DNA of 44,985 nt from DATLMR01 sp035634255 (GTDB lineage Bacteria; Acidobacteriota; Blastocatellia; UBA7656), in contig DASQDI010000062.1 of assembly GCA_035634255.1 (NCBI GenBank), positions 1 to 44,985 on the forward strand. Reading direction: 5' to 3'. Under the pieces are notes generated by a model. That model saw only the letters and a program-made list of their open reading frames with translations. It was not told where the DNA came from and searched no databases. How positions within the stretch are numbered: position 1 is the stretch's first letter; each line of letters starts with the position of its first letter. The position numbers and the translations under genes were made by a program. Positions 16,339 through 24,531 of the stretch are shown here, piece after piece.

Positions 16339-17310
16339 TTGAGCGAAGAAGTGAAGAAGCCGTCCGGCAATTCTACGGGTCGGCAGCAACCCGGCGGCCC
16401 CGACGCCTCCGTTGAGACGATCATCGTTACGCGCACGCGCGACCTCGCCGGAGGCTTCAAGGTGCGGCGCGTGCTCCCCTCGGCGCGGCGGCGGATGGTC
16501 GGCCCTTTCATCTTCCTCGACCAGATGGGGCCGGAAGTGTTGCGAGCCGGCGCCGGGCTCGACGTGGCCCCGCACCCGCACATCGGGCTCGCCACCGTCA
16601 CCTACCTGTTCGAAGGCGAGCTGCTCCACCGCGACAGCCTCGGTATCGTGCAGACGATCCGCCCCGGAGAGGTCAACTGGATGTCCGCGGGCCGGGGCAT
16701 CGCGCACTCGGAGCGCACCCCGCAAGGCATGCGGCGGGCGGGCTCGAAGCTGTTCGGCGTACAGTCGTGGGTCGCGCTGCCTCAGAGGTACGAAGAGGCG
16801 GACCCCGGCTTCGCGCACCACGCGGCGGGCGAGTTGCCGGTCGTCGAAGGCGAGGGCAAGCGCGTGCGCCTCATCGCCGGGTCGCTCTACGGCGAGCGCT
16901 CGCCCGTGCGCACTCTGTCGGAGATGTTCTACGCGGATGTCTCCCTTGAGGGCGGCGCTCTGCTCCCGCTGCCCGCGGAGTACGAGGAGCGGGCGGCCTA
17001 CATAATCGAAGGCTCGGTCGACCTCATGCCGGGCGGCGAAAGCTTCGGCGAGGGGCAGCTCCTCGTCTTCAGGCCGGGCGCTCACACGTCCCTGCGCGCC
17101 GGGCAGTCGTCCCGCGCGCGGGTGATGCTGCTCGGGGGCGAGCCGATGGACGGGCCGCGCCACATCTGGTGGAACTTCGTCTCAAGCTCGAAGGAGCACA
17201 TCGAACAGGCGAAGGAGGACTGGAAGGCGGGCCGGTTCGCGCCCGTGCCCGGCGAGACGGAGTCGATCCCTTTGCCGGAGTCCGGGCCGGCCGTCGTGCG
17301 GTACCCGTAG
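16339..17310 (+). CDS. Pirin family protein
   Basis: The protein shows the pirin signature: FKVRRVLPSARRRMVGPFIFLDQMGP, then PHPHIGLATVTYLFEGE with the metal-binding HxH, and the second His/Glu cluster in MSAGRGIAHSERTP. Length is 323 residues from TTG 16339, which has AAAGGAG 9 bp upstream; the GTG at 16321 (329 residues, overlapping the regulator stop) is an alternative. Pirins are cytosolic bicupin iron proteins, some with quercetinase-like activity and some redox-sensing. Coupling to a response regulator suggests a stress function. The C-terminus (IWWNFVSSSKEHIEQAKEDW) is standard for the family. Confidence 0.92.
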   Translation: MSEEVKKPSGNSTGRQQPGGPDASVETIIVTRTRDLAGGFKVRRVLPSARRRMVGPFIFLDQMGPEVLRAGAGLDVAPHPHIGLATVTYLFEGELLHRDSLGIVQTIRPGEVNWMSAGRGIAHSERTPQGMRRAGSKLFGVQSWVALPQRYEEADPGFAHHAAGELPVVEGEGKRVRLIAGSLYGERSPVRTLSEMFYADVSLEGGALLPLPAEYEERAAYIIEGSVDLMPGGESFGEGQLLVFRPGAHTSLRAGQSSRARVMLLGGEPMDGPRHIWWNFVSSSKEHIEQAKEDWKAGRFAPVPGETESIPLPESGPAVVRYP

Positions 17311-17330
17311 GCCCTCTATTGCTTCTGAAT

Positions 17331-17360
17331 CTTCCGGCCGGGAGGGAACCCGGCCGGAAG
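17331..17360. terminator. Bidirectional hairpin between convergent genes
   Basis: CTTCCGGCCGGG and CCCGGCCGGAAG form a perfect 12-bp stem with a 6-nt loop, located between the pirin (plus) and the ferritin-like gene (minus). There is no U-tract on either side. Confidence 0.6.
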
Positions 17361-17450
17361 AAGGGGGCCCGTCGCCGATGCCCGCCGACAACCCTTCCCC
17401 TTCCCCCGGCTCCGCTCTGAGAGGAGCGGCGATCAACGTATGATGGCGCG

Positions 17451-18110
17451 CTAGCTGACCTCTCCTCCCCCTCCGGCCGCGAGGCCCACGCCGACCAGTG
17501 CCATAATGGTCTGCTTCAAGGTCTGCTGCGCCCACCGAACGTGCTCGTCTTCCTGACCTTCGACCTCGGACACCGCATGCTCGATGGCCCGCCTCGCGGG
17601 CGAGTCGGTCATCTGACTCGCGAGAGTCTTCAGCAGTTCCCAGTTCGCATGGCATTTCTGCTCCGCGAGGAAGACGGCCTCCAGAGTCGTAAGCTCCATC
17701 GTCATGGTGTCGACGGAGCCGGCCAGAAGGATCGCCTCCATCAACTTCGAGTCGCAGAATTCCGTCATGCGCGCCTGAGGGCTGACGTACATCGGGTCGC
17801 CCCCGAGCTGCGTCGTAAGCTCCGCGAGGATGCGAACGTGCTCGGCGGTCTGCGCGCCGAACTCCTCGTACTTCGCCCTCCACTCTTCGATCTGCGTCAT
17901 CCCGGCGGCGGTGCGGTAAAGGTGCAGGCCGCAGCGCTCGTGGGCGGAGAAGGCGCTCACGAGGTTCGCCAGGAAGATGCTGTTGCCCCTGACATCGTCG
18001 GCGAAGGTCATCAACTCCGCGCCGATCATCTGGCAGGACGGCTCGGCGACGGTCATGCCCAGAGGCATCGTCGTCGCGCCCGCTTCCTTCGTCACTATCA
18101 TCGGGTCCAT
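17451..18110 (-). CDS. Ferritin-like four-helix protein
   Basis: The ATG at 18110 is favoured because AAGGAGG lies 5 bp upstream; an earlier ATG at 18125 overlaps the stop of the preceding gene by 4 nt but has no such site. About 219 residues, all helical. Candidate di-iron residues are in SAHERCG, KYEEFGAQTAEHVRIL, MELTTLEAVFLAEQKCHANWE and VEGQEDEHVRW, where Glu and ExxH-type pairs recur at ferritin-like spacing. The C-terminus is a hydrophobic stretch (TIMALVGVGLAAGGG) that might associate with the membrane. It follows directly a two-domain ferritin-like gene, so the two likely act together in iron or oxidative-stress handling. The exact family is not recognised. Confidence 0.7.
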   Translation of the reverse strand: MDPMIVTKEAGATTMPLGMTVAEPSCQMIGAELMTFADDVRGNSIFLANLVSAFSAHERCGLHLYRTAAGMTQIEEWRAKYEEFGAQTAEHVRILAELTTQLGGDPMYVSPQARMTEFCDSKLMEAILLAGSVDTMTMELTTLEAVFLAEQKCHANWELLKTLASQMTDSPARRAIEHAVSEVEGQEDEHVRWAQQTLKQTIMALVGVGLAAGGGGEVS

Positions 18111-18121
18111 CGTATCCTCCT

Positions 18122-19348
18122 TCATCGTTTCTGAGTCGCGGCCTGTTCCATCTGCTTGACCGGGTGCGGCCCTTCGGTCTCGTGGCGGTAATCGCCGCCC
18201 TGCGCGCGGACGTGCTCTTTGATCACGTCTTCGCTCGGGACGAGGCCGCCGCCGTTGACCTGCTGCTGGTAGCTGAAATAAAGGGCGTCCTTCGGCAGCT
18301 GGTCGAGCGGGACGAACTGCGTGCCGACGGTGCGCAGGTCTATCTGGCTGGCGAGCACCTCGCGCACGTACCCCTTGTTCTCCTGAAAGCGGGTCGGCTC
18401 GGGCAAAGACTGCGGCAGTATCTCTTCCGCCTCGACGCCCTCATAGCGGTGCATCATCTCGCAGGCGAGGCGCAGCTGTTCGATCTCCTGGCCGAGGTGA
18501 AGCTCCCAGATGGCCTTGATCCGGGGGTCGCTCTCTTCGGTCATGAAAGAGTAGTACATGTAGCACTCGTTGTACTGGTGGAAGACTTCCTGCTGGAACC
18601 ACGTTTCGAGCGGGTCGAGCAGCGACTCGTACTGCGTGACGTGCTGCTCTTCGATCATGGCGATCTCCTGGTAAAGCGACCGCGCGATTGGCTCGATGTA
18701 ACGGTTGCCGATGTTCATATAGAAGTTCATCGTCTGCTGCTCCGCCGCCGTGATGGTCATCACGTGGCAGCGCGACAGGGGGTCCACCGTGTGCTTCTCG
18801 TAGTGCCCGCGAATCTCGTCGTATGGGTGGCGGTGCTCGTCCACGGTGGGGCGGCCCGGCATGATCTCGGTCAGCCCTTTCGTTATGCGGTCAGCCTTCT
18901 TGCCTTCGATCAGGTCGAGCAGGTTGGCGTAACGGTAGAGGTGGTCGAAATCTTCGAGCAGGGCGAAATCGAGCGTCTGCTTCAGGTAAGGGTCGGGCTC
19001 GTTCCGCGCGAGAAAAGCGGTGAGATCGACGGCGACCTGCTCGTACGCGATGGTGTGTTCGAGCGTGGTCTCGTCGCCCGGGACCAGCCCGCTGACGGCC
19101 TTCTGCTGCTGCTGCTCGACGCGCCGCGTCATCGCCAGCATCCGCTTGATGTCGGGGTTATCGGTGTGGCGCGCGAACTGGTGCGAGAACATGATGGACT
19201 CGACTTCGATGCCGTTCATCGCGATGACCCGGCAGCGCGTGTACGGGTCGACCTCGTCCTTGTCGTAAGGCTGCACGCTCAGCTCCGACCAGTTGCGCAG
19301 CTGCTTGTCGATAGGAATGCCTTTTTCTGTAAGCGGGTTAAACGCCAT
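18122..19348 (-). CDS. Tandem two-domain ferritin-like protein
   Basis: The ATG at 19348 (MAFNPLTEKG) has AAGGAG upstream and is preferred over longer upstream starts; this gives 408 residues. The sequence contains an internal duplication: YDKDEVDPYTRCRVIAMNG and YEKHTVDPLSRCHVMTITA begin two similar helical halves about 200 residues apart. Each half has Glu/His-rich helices (FSHQFARH, EHTIAYEQVAVDL, ALLEDFDHLYRY; then EEQHVTQYESLL, FHQYNECYMYYSF, LGQEIEQLRLACEMMHRYEG). This fits a ferritin-like di-iron protein, cytosolic, with no signal peptide. Function unknown. It is co-transcribed with 17451-18110 and read divergently from the DUF6328-like gene. Confidence 0.75.
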   Translation of the reverse strand: MAFNPLTEKGIPIDKQLRNWSELSVQPYDKDEVDPYTRCRVIAMNGIEVESIMFSHQFARHTDNPDIKRMLAMTRRVEQQQQKAVSGLVPGDETTLEHTIAYEQVAVDLTAFLARNEPDPYLKQTLDFALLEDFDHLYRYANLLDLIEGKKADRITKGLTEIMPGRPTVDEHRHPYDEIRGHYEKHTVDPLSRCHVMTITAAEQQTMNFYMNIGNRYIEPIARSLYQEIAMIEEQHVTQYESLLDPLETWFQQEVFHQYNECYMYYSFMTEESDPRIKAIWELHLGQEIEQLRLACEMMHRYEGVEAEEILPQSLPEPTRFQENKGYVREVLASQIDLRTVGTQFVPLDQLPKDALYFSYQQQVNGGGLVPSEDVIKEHVRAQGGDYRHETEGPHPVKQMEQAATQKR

Positions 19349-19741
19349 AACTCTCTCCTTCTTCATGAATCGTTCGAATAAATGTTCTGCCTGTCTACGG
19401 GAGTTTGAGAGGGCAACGATCATTCCGTTGCGGGGGAGCGGCGCGCAAAAAGCGATTAAGGCCGCGAACCCTAAGCAAACCCTCCGCAGCCCGCTCCACG
19501 CCGCCGGAAGCAAACGCGCCCGATTCTGAAATCCATCAGCTTTGAATCAGCGGGCATCAATTCTGGGACAATCAGGGGGCGGTTTTGGAGGTCGGCACGG
19601 GAGGTGCCCGGCATTTCAATCGATGCCGATCAAGCAAGGCCGCCCGTTTCGGCTCCCGCGCGGCACGCCTCTTGCCTTGATTGACTGAGTGTTCCGACGC
19701 CGATTATGCATAGTTCGGGGGGCGAGGGGCGGCTCTGAGGC
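19349..19741. other. Divergent intergenic region (393 bp)
   Basis: It separates the ferritin-like operon (minus) from the DUF6328-like gene (plus) and must hold both promoters. TTGACT at 19681-19686 is a good -35 for the plus strand, but the sequence 17-18 bp downstream (TTATGCAT) is only a weak -10. Nothing coding is convincing. Confidence 0.4.
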
Positions 19742-20701
19742 ATGGCGAAATTAAAGGACAGGGTACAAAACGCTTTGCAGGAGGTCCGGATTCTGATCCT
19801 CGGCTCTCAGGTGCTCCTGGGCTTTCAATTCCGGTCCATCTTCGAGCCGGGCTTCGAGAAGCTGCCCGTCCACTCGCAATACCTGAAGCTCGTGGGCCTG
19901 GGCCTCATGACGCTCGCCTTAGGGTTGCTCGTCTGGCCGGGGGCTTATCACCGGATAGTGAACGGGGGCGAAGACACTGAGGACCTGCACCGCTTCACGG
20001 GCGGAGTCATGGGCGTCGCCATGCTGCCGTTCGCCCTCGGGCTCGGGCTCGACTTCTTCATCGCCGTGGAGAGGGTGTCGGGGACCGGCTTCGGAATCAT
20101 CTGCGGCGTCCTCACGCTTCTGGTCGCGCTCTTTTTCTGGTACGGCCTGGGATTCTTTCGCAGGGCGCAGCGCGAGCCGAAGGTAAAGGAGAGGCAGGCT
20201 ATGGAGAAGGAGAACGAATCGGGCGGCACGAAGACCAAGGACAAAATAAAGCATGCGTTGACCGAGGCCAGGGTAATTCTCCCCGGCGCGCAGGCCCTTC
20301 TCGGGTTCCAGTTCGCCACCATATTGATGGAGGCATTCGAGAAGCTGCCCGCGTCATCAAAGTACGTTCACCTCTCCAGCCTCGCTTTAATCGCTTCGAC
20401 CATCGTGCTCCTGATGACCCCGGCCGCCTATCACCGCATAGTGGAGCGGGGCGAAGAGACGGAGCACTTCCACCGCTTCGCGAGCCGCATCATCGTTGCC
20501 GCGATGGTGCCGCTGGCCCTGGGCATCTCCGCCGACATCTTCGTCGTGGTCCGCAAGGTGACCGAGTCCACGGCCTTCGCGGTGACGGCCTCCGCCCTGA
20601 TGTCGGTTCTGTTTTTCGGGCTCTGGTTCGGCTACACGACGTACCGGAGGGGCGAGCGCGCGAAGGGCGGCCGCGGCGTGCTCAATCAGAAGGCCGCCTG
20701 A
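19742..20701 (+). CDS. Duplicated DUF6328-type membrane protein
   Basis: The 319-residue protein is a head-to-tail duplication of a unit of about 150 residues. The two halves match in ALQEVRILILGSQVLLGFQF / ALTEARVILPGAQALLGFQF, in FEKLP, and in AYHRIV..GE.TE..HRF. Each half has about four membrane helices, and a charged linker (about 145-172) joins them. The pattern is that of the DUF6328 family as I remember it, usually found as single-unit proteins. The role is unknown. The upstream ferritin-like operon and downstream regulator suggest a stress context. Confidence 0.8.
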   Translation: MAKLKDRVQNALQEVRILILGSQVLLGFQFRSIFEPGFEKLPVHSQYLKLVGLGLMTLALGLLVWPGAYHRIVNGGEDTEDLHRFTGGVMGVAMLPFALGLGLDFFIAVERVSGTGFGIICGVLTLLVALFFWYGLGFFRRAQREPKVKERQAMEKENESGGTKTKDKIKHALTEARVILPGAQALLGFQFATILMEAFEKLPASSKYVHLSSLALIASTIVLLMTPAAYHRIVERGEETEHFHRFASRIIVAAMVPLALGISADIFVVVRKVTESTAFAVTASALMSVLFFGLWFGYTTYRRGERAKGGRGVLNQKAA

Positions 20702-20727
20702 TATTTCGGCCACGGGAGGGATTAACG

Positions 20728-21216
20728 GTGAGCGCGAAGAGCGACTTCACGCCCGAAGAGTGGGGCGTACTAGTGAGAGCGCCGCTGCTGGTGAGCTACG
20801 CGATAGCCGGGGCCGCCCCGAGCGGCCGGGCGGGGTACACGCAGGAGATGAAGGCCGTGGCCGACTCCATAGTCGACGCGAGCGAGCAGGTCCCCTCGGG
20901 GTCTCTGGTGCATTCGGTCGTGAGCGAGATAAAGGCAGGCGCGACGGACGACCTGCGCGGGCCGACGGAGACGGTCTCGGCCGGGGAGGTCCGAGGCAGG
21001 GCCCTTGAGACCTGCCGGCGCGCGGCTTCGATCCTGCGGCTGAAAGCGGGCGCGCAGGACAGCCGGGCTTACAAGGACTGGCTCCTTGAGGTGGGCGGCA
21101 GGGTGGCCGTCGCGTCGAAAGAGGGAGGCTTCCTCGGCATCGGCTCTACGCGCGTGAGCGAGAGCGAGGAGGCGACCCTCTCGGAGATAGCGGCCGCCCT
21201 TGAGGCGGCCGGCTAG
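20728..21216 (+). CDS. Soluble helical hypothetical protein
   Basis: A 162-residue protein starting at GTG with GGGAGG upstream, 26 bp after the DUF6328-like gene and so probably co-transcribed. It begins SAKSDFTPEEWGVLVRAPLLVSYA and is mostly helical, ending in VGGRVAVASKEGGFLGIGSTRVSE..., a Gly-rich turn followed by an acidic helix. There is no signal peptide. I do not recognise the family and assign no function. Confidence 0.75.
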   Translation: MSAKSDFTPEEWGVLVRAPLLVSYAIAGAAPSGRAGYTQEMKAVADSIVDASEQVPSGSLVHSVVSEIKAGATDDLRGPTETVSAGEVRGRALETCRRAASILRLKAGAQDSRAYKDWLLEVGGRVAVASKEGGFLGIGSTRVSESEEATLSEIAAALEAAG

Positions 21217-21408
21217 CGGGAGGGGTGGAGTGATTTCGTCATCCCGACTCGGTCCGGCCTCAGGGGAGCGCCTTAAGTAATCCCTGCACCTGTAGCCATT
21301 CGCCGAACCGGGCGCGGCCCCCGGGTAGAGGCGGATGACTTTCTGGGCGTCGGCCGAGCCGCACAGAAGCAGGAGTAACCCTATCCCCATCGTCGCTTTT
21401 AATTTCAT
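21217..21408 (-). pseudogene. Remnant of a secreted esterase-like gene
   Basis: From ATG 21408, with AAAGGAG 5 bp upstream, the frame reads MKLKATMGIGLLLLLCGSADAQ (a good signal peptide) and then KVIRLYPGAAPGS, which resembles the start of mature BD-FAE-type alpha/beta hydrolases (VIPLxPGxAPGS). After about residue 38 the likeness stops and the frame runs into antisense of the neighbouring gene, with no catalytic motifs. This looks like a 5' fragment left by a deletion. The right boundary of the remnant is uncertain. It could also be a short novel secreted peptide. Confidence 0.45.
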
Positions 21409-21700
21409 GCCGTCTCCTTTCGTCAGCGCCGACGCGCCGGGGCGTGATCCGACCTCTCTTCATTCGACCTCTATTCACGCCCCGCCCGCGCGGGGCTAGA
21501 GAGGCGGTTAGACTGCGAGAACTATTTTCGGCCCCCTCCTTAAAGGTGAGCGAGGACTTGTTAGGATTTGCCCATTTCCTGTAATGTAGCTCTGCCTTCT
21601 TCACGGTGGGGAGGGACGCCGGGTGTGCAAGATGGGGGCGGGCTCCGCATTCCGAATCTGAATAAGGTTTAGATTTAATCAGTCCGAGTGGGGGTGCAAG

Positions 21701-22384
21701 GTGAGAAAGAGTGGCTCCGCTATTCTGCTCTGCGCAATTTTCCTGCTCCCCGCCCTGCCGGCGGGGGCTCAGGCCGTCCGTCAGCTTACCATCGAGCCCG
21801 AGACGAAGGCCCGCCTCATTCTACAGTCGCACATAAACTCCAAGCTGAACGAGCCCGGAGACCCGATCTCCGCGATACTGGACGCGCCGGTCTACGTGAA
21901 CGGGGAGATGGTGCTGCCGGGCGGGGCGGAATTCGTCGGGAGGGTCACGGAGGTCAAGCCCGCCGGCCGCGGCCAGAAGAACGGCAGCATCTCGGTGATA
22001 TTCGAGCACGTCCGCGTCGCCTCGCGGGAGGTGCCGGTCTTCGTCGAGATCACCTCGATTGACGATTTCACCACCAACGAAAAGATGAAGGCCGATGAGG
22101 AAGGCGAAGTCAAAGGCAGCCGCAGCGGGAGGAGGACCGCCGAAAACGTCGGGCGCGGCGGCACCATCGGCGGGGCCGGAGGGCTGGCGACCGTACTCCT
22201 CGGAGGGGGGCGGGCGGCCGGGGGAGGCGTGGTGGCGGGCGGCATGCTCGGCGGCCTGCTGCTCACCAAAGGCGGCGACGTGCGGATCGCCCCCGGCGCG
22301 GTCGTGCGAATAAAGTTCGACAAGCCTCTCACCCTGCCCGTGGTGGAGCCCTCGGGCGCGCCGTCCCGGCCCGTCAATCAATGA
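21701..22384 (+). CDS. Secreted protein with a Gly-rich segment
   Basis: The 227-residue protein begins with GTG and has a signal peptide (SAILLCAIFLLPALPAGAQA). The mature part begins with a beta-rich domain: LILQSHINSKLNEPGDPISA, then PVYVNGEMVLPGGAEFVGRV. The order resembles the beta-barrel of TrbI/VirB10-like secretion proteins, but that is only a fold-level likeness. A very Gly-rich hydrophobic stretch (about 150-192) follows, then a final strand with APGAVVRIKFDKPLTLP. Likely periplasmic or membrane-associated. Function unknown. Confidence 0.75.
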   Translation: MRKSGSAILLCAIFLLPALPAGAQAVRQLTIEPETKARLILQSHINSKLNEPGDPISAILDAPVYVNGEMVLPGGAEFVGRVTEVKPAGRGQKNGSISVIFEHVRVASREVPVFVEITSIDDFTTNEKMKADEEGEVKGSRSGRRTAENVGRGGTIGGAGGLATVLLGGGRAAGGGVVAGGMLGGLLLTKGGDVRIAPGAVVRIKFDKPLTLPVVEPSGAPSRPVNQ

Positions 22385-22390
22385 GATGAG

Positions 22391-22409
22391 AAGAGGCAGA
22401 TGGCCTCTT
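22391..22409 (+). other. Small hairpin after the Gly-rich secreted gene
   Basis: AAGAGGC and GCCTCTT form a 7-bp stem with a 5-nt loop, starting 6 bp after the stop codon. It stands directly before a larger inverted repeat. Confidence 0.4.
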
Positions 22410-22410
22410 G

Positions 22411-22468
22411 AGCCCCGTAAGGACGACGTGCCGGAAGATCATCACCTGCGCGTCGTCCTTACGGGGCT
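22411..22468 (+). promoter_or_regulatory. 18-bp perfect inverted repeat upstream of regulator 2
   Basis: AGCCCCGTAAGGACGACG at 22411-22428 is exactly complementary to 22451-22468, enclosing a 22-nt loop. It ends 23 bp before the ATG at 22492. It may be a terminator for the upstream gene, an attenuator or a protein-binding site. There is no U-tract, and its length is unusual for the window. Confidence 0.6.
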
Positions 22469-22491
22469 CGGCTGCGTCTCCGGAGGCAGAG

Positions 22492-23142
22492 ATGACGACG
22501 ATAGTGCTCGCAGATGATCATCACCTCGTCCGCCAGGGGCTCCGGGCCCTGCTGGAAACGGAGCCCGACTTCGAGGTGGTCGGCGAGGCGGGCGACGGCC
22601 TCGAAGCGCTCCAGATGGTAGAGCAGTTGAAACCGAACGTGCTGGTGCTCGACCTGATGATGCCCGGCCTCAACGGGCTTGAGGTGACGCGCCAGATCAA
22701 CAAGCACCCTTCGCCCACGAAGATCGTCATCCTCTCGATGTACGCCAACGAAGCGTACGTGCTGGAAGCCCTGGGCAATGGCGCGCACGCCTACGTCATG
22801 AAAGACGCGAGCTCGGCCGAGCTCGCGCTCGCCGTCCGCGAAGTGGCCGTCGGCCGCCGTTACCTGAGCCCCCCGCTTTCCGACCGCGCCATCGAGGCCT
22901 ATCAGGAGAGGGCCAGAGCCTCCGCCCTCGACAAGTACGAGACCCTCACGACCCGCGAGCGCGAGGTGCTGCAACTCACTGCCGAAGGCCGCACGAGTCA
23001 CGAGATCGCGGCCCGTCTAGGCATCAGCTCGCGCACGGCGGAGACCCACCGCTCGAACCTCATGCACAAGCTCGACCTGCACACGCAGGCCGACCTCATC
23101 CGCTACGCCCTGCGCCGGGGCATCATACCCATGGAAGAATGA
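22492..23142 (+). CDS. NarL/LuxR-family response regulator 2
   Basis: The 216-residue protein starts at ATG 22492 (MTTIVLADDHHLVRQG) after CGGAGG; an in-frame earlier start at 22408 would run through the inverted repeat and is unlikely. The receiver domain has the acidic pair ADDHH, phospho-acceptor D54 in VLDLMMPG and Lys in AYVMKD. The LuxR helix-turn-helix is TTREREVLQLTAEGRTSHEI followed by ISSRTAETHRSNLMHKL. No kinase is adjacent. It lies just upstream of the hydrogenase locus on the same strand and is a candidate regulator of it, though only position supports this. Confidence 0.92.
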   Translation: MTTIVLADDHHLVRQGLRALLETEPDFEVVGEAGDGLEALQMVEQLKPNVLVLDLMMPGLNGLEVTRQINKHPSPTKIVILSMYANEAYVLEALGNGAHAYVMKDASSAELALAVREVAVGRRYLSPPLSDRAIEAYQERARASALDKYETLTTREREVLQLTAEGRTSHEIAARLGISSRTAETHRSNLMHKLDLHTQADLIRYALRRGIIPMEE

Positions 23143-23449
23143 CGCGCCCGCCTCGCCTCGGTTAAAGCCTCACTCAAAACCTCGACCAAAAATACGGGGC
23201 TTTCCGCCGGTAATTACGTAGATGTACGAATAGACACGCCCTCTACGGGCGCGGGATAATGAAGACTTCCCTCAAGAGAGAAAGTGCGGAAAGTGGACCG
23301 GCTGAGCCATATAAAAATGCCTTCAGAATGAGCTGGCTCGAAGCCTTTGTGAAGACTCCCCGCTGATGCTAGGTCCCCTCTTGCGCGAGCAGCGGTCGGC
23401 CTGCCAGCAGCAACCCGCGACACAGAATCGTCAGGCAGGAGGAACCATA
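23143..23449. other. Intergenic region upstream of the hydrogenase operon
   Basis: These 307 bp should contain the hydrogenase promoter. GATAAT at 23255-23260 is a fair -10 candidate, and a CGCCC-TCTAC-GGGCG hairpin sits just before it; a -35 is not convincing. No clear sigma-54 element is visible. Confidence 0.4.
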
Positions 23450-24514
23450 ATGGCGGCAGAAACTGCTCCATACGGTAGGGTGACTCAGCGGCCTCCGGCT
23501 GTCAAAGAGGTACACATACTGTGGATAACGGCCGGCCTGAGTTGTGACGGCGACTCCGTTTCGATCACCGCGGCGACTCAGCCCAGCATAGAAGACGTGA
23601 TCCTCGGGGCCATACCCGGCCTCCCGAAAGTACACCTGCACAACCCCGTCCTGGCCTACGAGAACGGCGGCGAATTTCTGGAATACTGGTTCAAAGCGGA
23701 GAGGGGCGAGCTGGAGCCGTTCGTGCTGGTGGTGGAGGGCTCGATCCCTAACGAAAGCATCAAGGCCGAAGGCTACTGGGCCGCGCTCGGCTACGATGAC
23801 AGGACGGGCCAGCCCATCACGACGAACGAGTGGATCGACCGCCTGGCCCCGAAAGCTCTGGCCGCCGTGGCCATCGGCACCTGCGCCACCTACGGGGGCA
23901 TCCACGCCATGGCCGGGAACCCCACGGGCGCGATGGGCCTCGCCGACTACCTGGGCTGGGAGTGGAGGTCGAAGGCCGGCCTGCCGATTGTGAACGTCCC
24001 CGGCTGCCCCGTGCAGCCGGACAATTTCATGGAGACTCTGCTCTACCTGCTCTACCAGGTGGCGGGGCTCGCCCCGATGATCCCGCTCGACGAGCAGCTC
24101 AGGCCCACGTGGCTGTTCGGCAAGACCGTCCACGAGGGGTGCGACCGCGCGGGCTATTACGAGCAGGGCGACTTCGCGACGGAGTACGGCTCGCCCAAGT
24201 GCATCGTGAAGCTGGGCTGCTGGGGGCCGGTGGTCAACTGCAACGTGCCCAAGCGCGGCTGGATGGCCGGGATCGGCGGCTGCCCGAACGTCGGGGGCAT
24301 CTGCATCGGCTGCACGATGCCGGGCTTCCCGGACAAGTTCATGCCGTTCATGGACGAGCCGCCCGGCGCGCGCATCTCCTCGGGCATGATCGGCCTCTAC
24401 GGCAGGGCGATCAGCGCCCTGCGCGGCATAACAAACTCGACCCTGAACAAAGAACCGAAGTGGCGGCACCCCGGCCGTGAGCTCACGACCGGCTACCGGC
24501 CGAGGAATTACTAA
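23450..24514 (+). CDS. hhyS: Group 1h [NiFe]-hydrogenase small subunit
   Basis: The 354-residue protein starts at ATG 23450, with AGGAGG 7 bp upstream. It has no Tat signal, unlike group 1d enzymes. Proximal cluster ligands fit the three-Cys-one-Asp pattern of oxygen-tolerant group 1h: C32 and D35 in GLSCDGDS, C145 in IGTCATYG, and C186 in PGCPVQP. The distal cluster fits H228, C231, C251 and C257. C264, C278, C285 and C288 supply the medial site. The subunit carries electrons from the active site to an acceptor or the respiratory chain. The large subunit follows after 17 bp. The family oxidises atmospheric H2 during starvation. Confidence 0.95.
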   Translation: MAAETAPYGRVTQRPPAVKEVHILWITAGLSCDGDSVSITAATQPSIEDVILGAIPGLPKVHLHNPVLAYENGGEFLEYWFKAERGELEPFVLVVEGSIPNESIKAEGYWAALGYDDRTGQPITTNEWIDRLAPKALAAVAIGTCATYGGIHAMAGNPTGAMGLADYLGWEWRSKAGLPIVNVPGCPVQPDNFMETLLYLLYQVAGLAPMIPLDEQLRPTWLFGKTVHEGCDRAGYYEQGDFATEYGSPKCIVKLGCWGPVVNCNVPKRGWMAGIGGCPNVGGICIGCTMPGFPDKFMPFMDEPPGARISSGMIGLYGRAISALRGITNSTLNKEPKWRHPGRELTTGYRPRNY

Positions 24515-24531
24515 GGAAAGGAGCAGAGCCC

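Noticed and set aside
22411..22468. Insertion-sequence terminal inverted repeats
   Set aside because: The arms enclose only 22 nt and no transposase, so it is an RNA or DNA hairpin.
23366..23449. Longer N-terminus for the hydrogenase small subunit, as a Tat signal
   Set aside because: No twin-arginine motif, and AGGAGG marks the ATG at 23450; group 1h small subunits lack a Tat signal.
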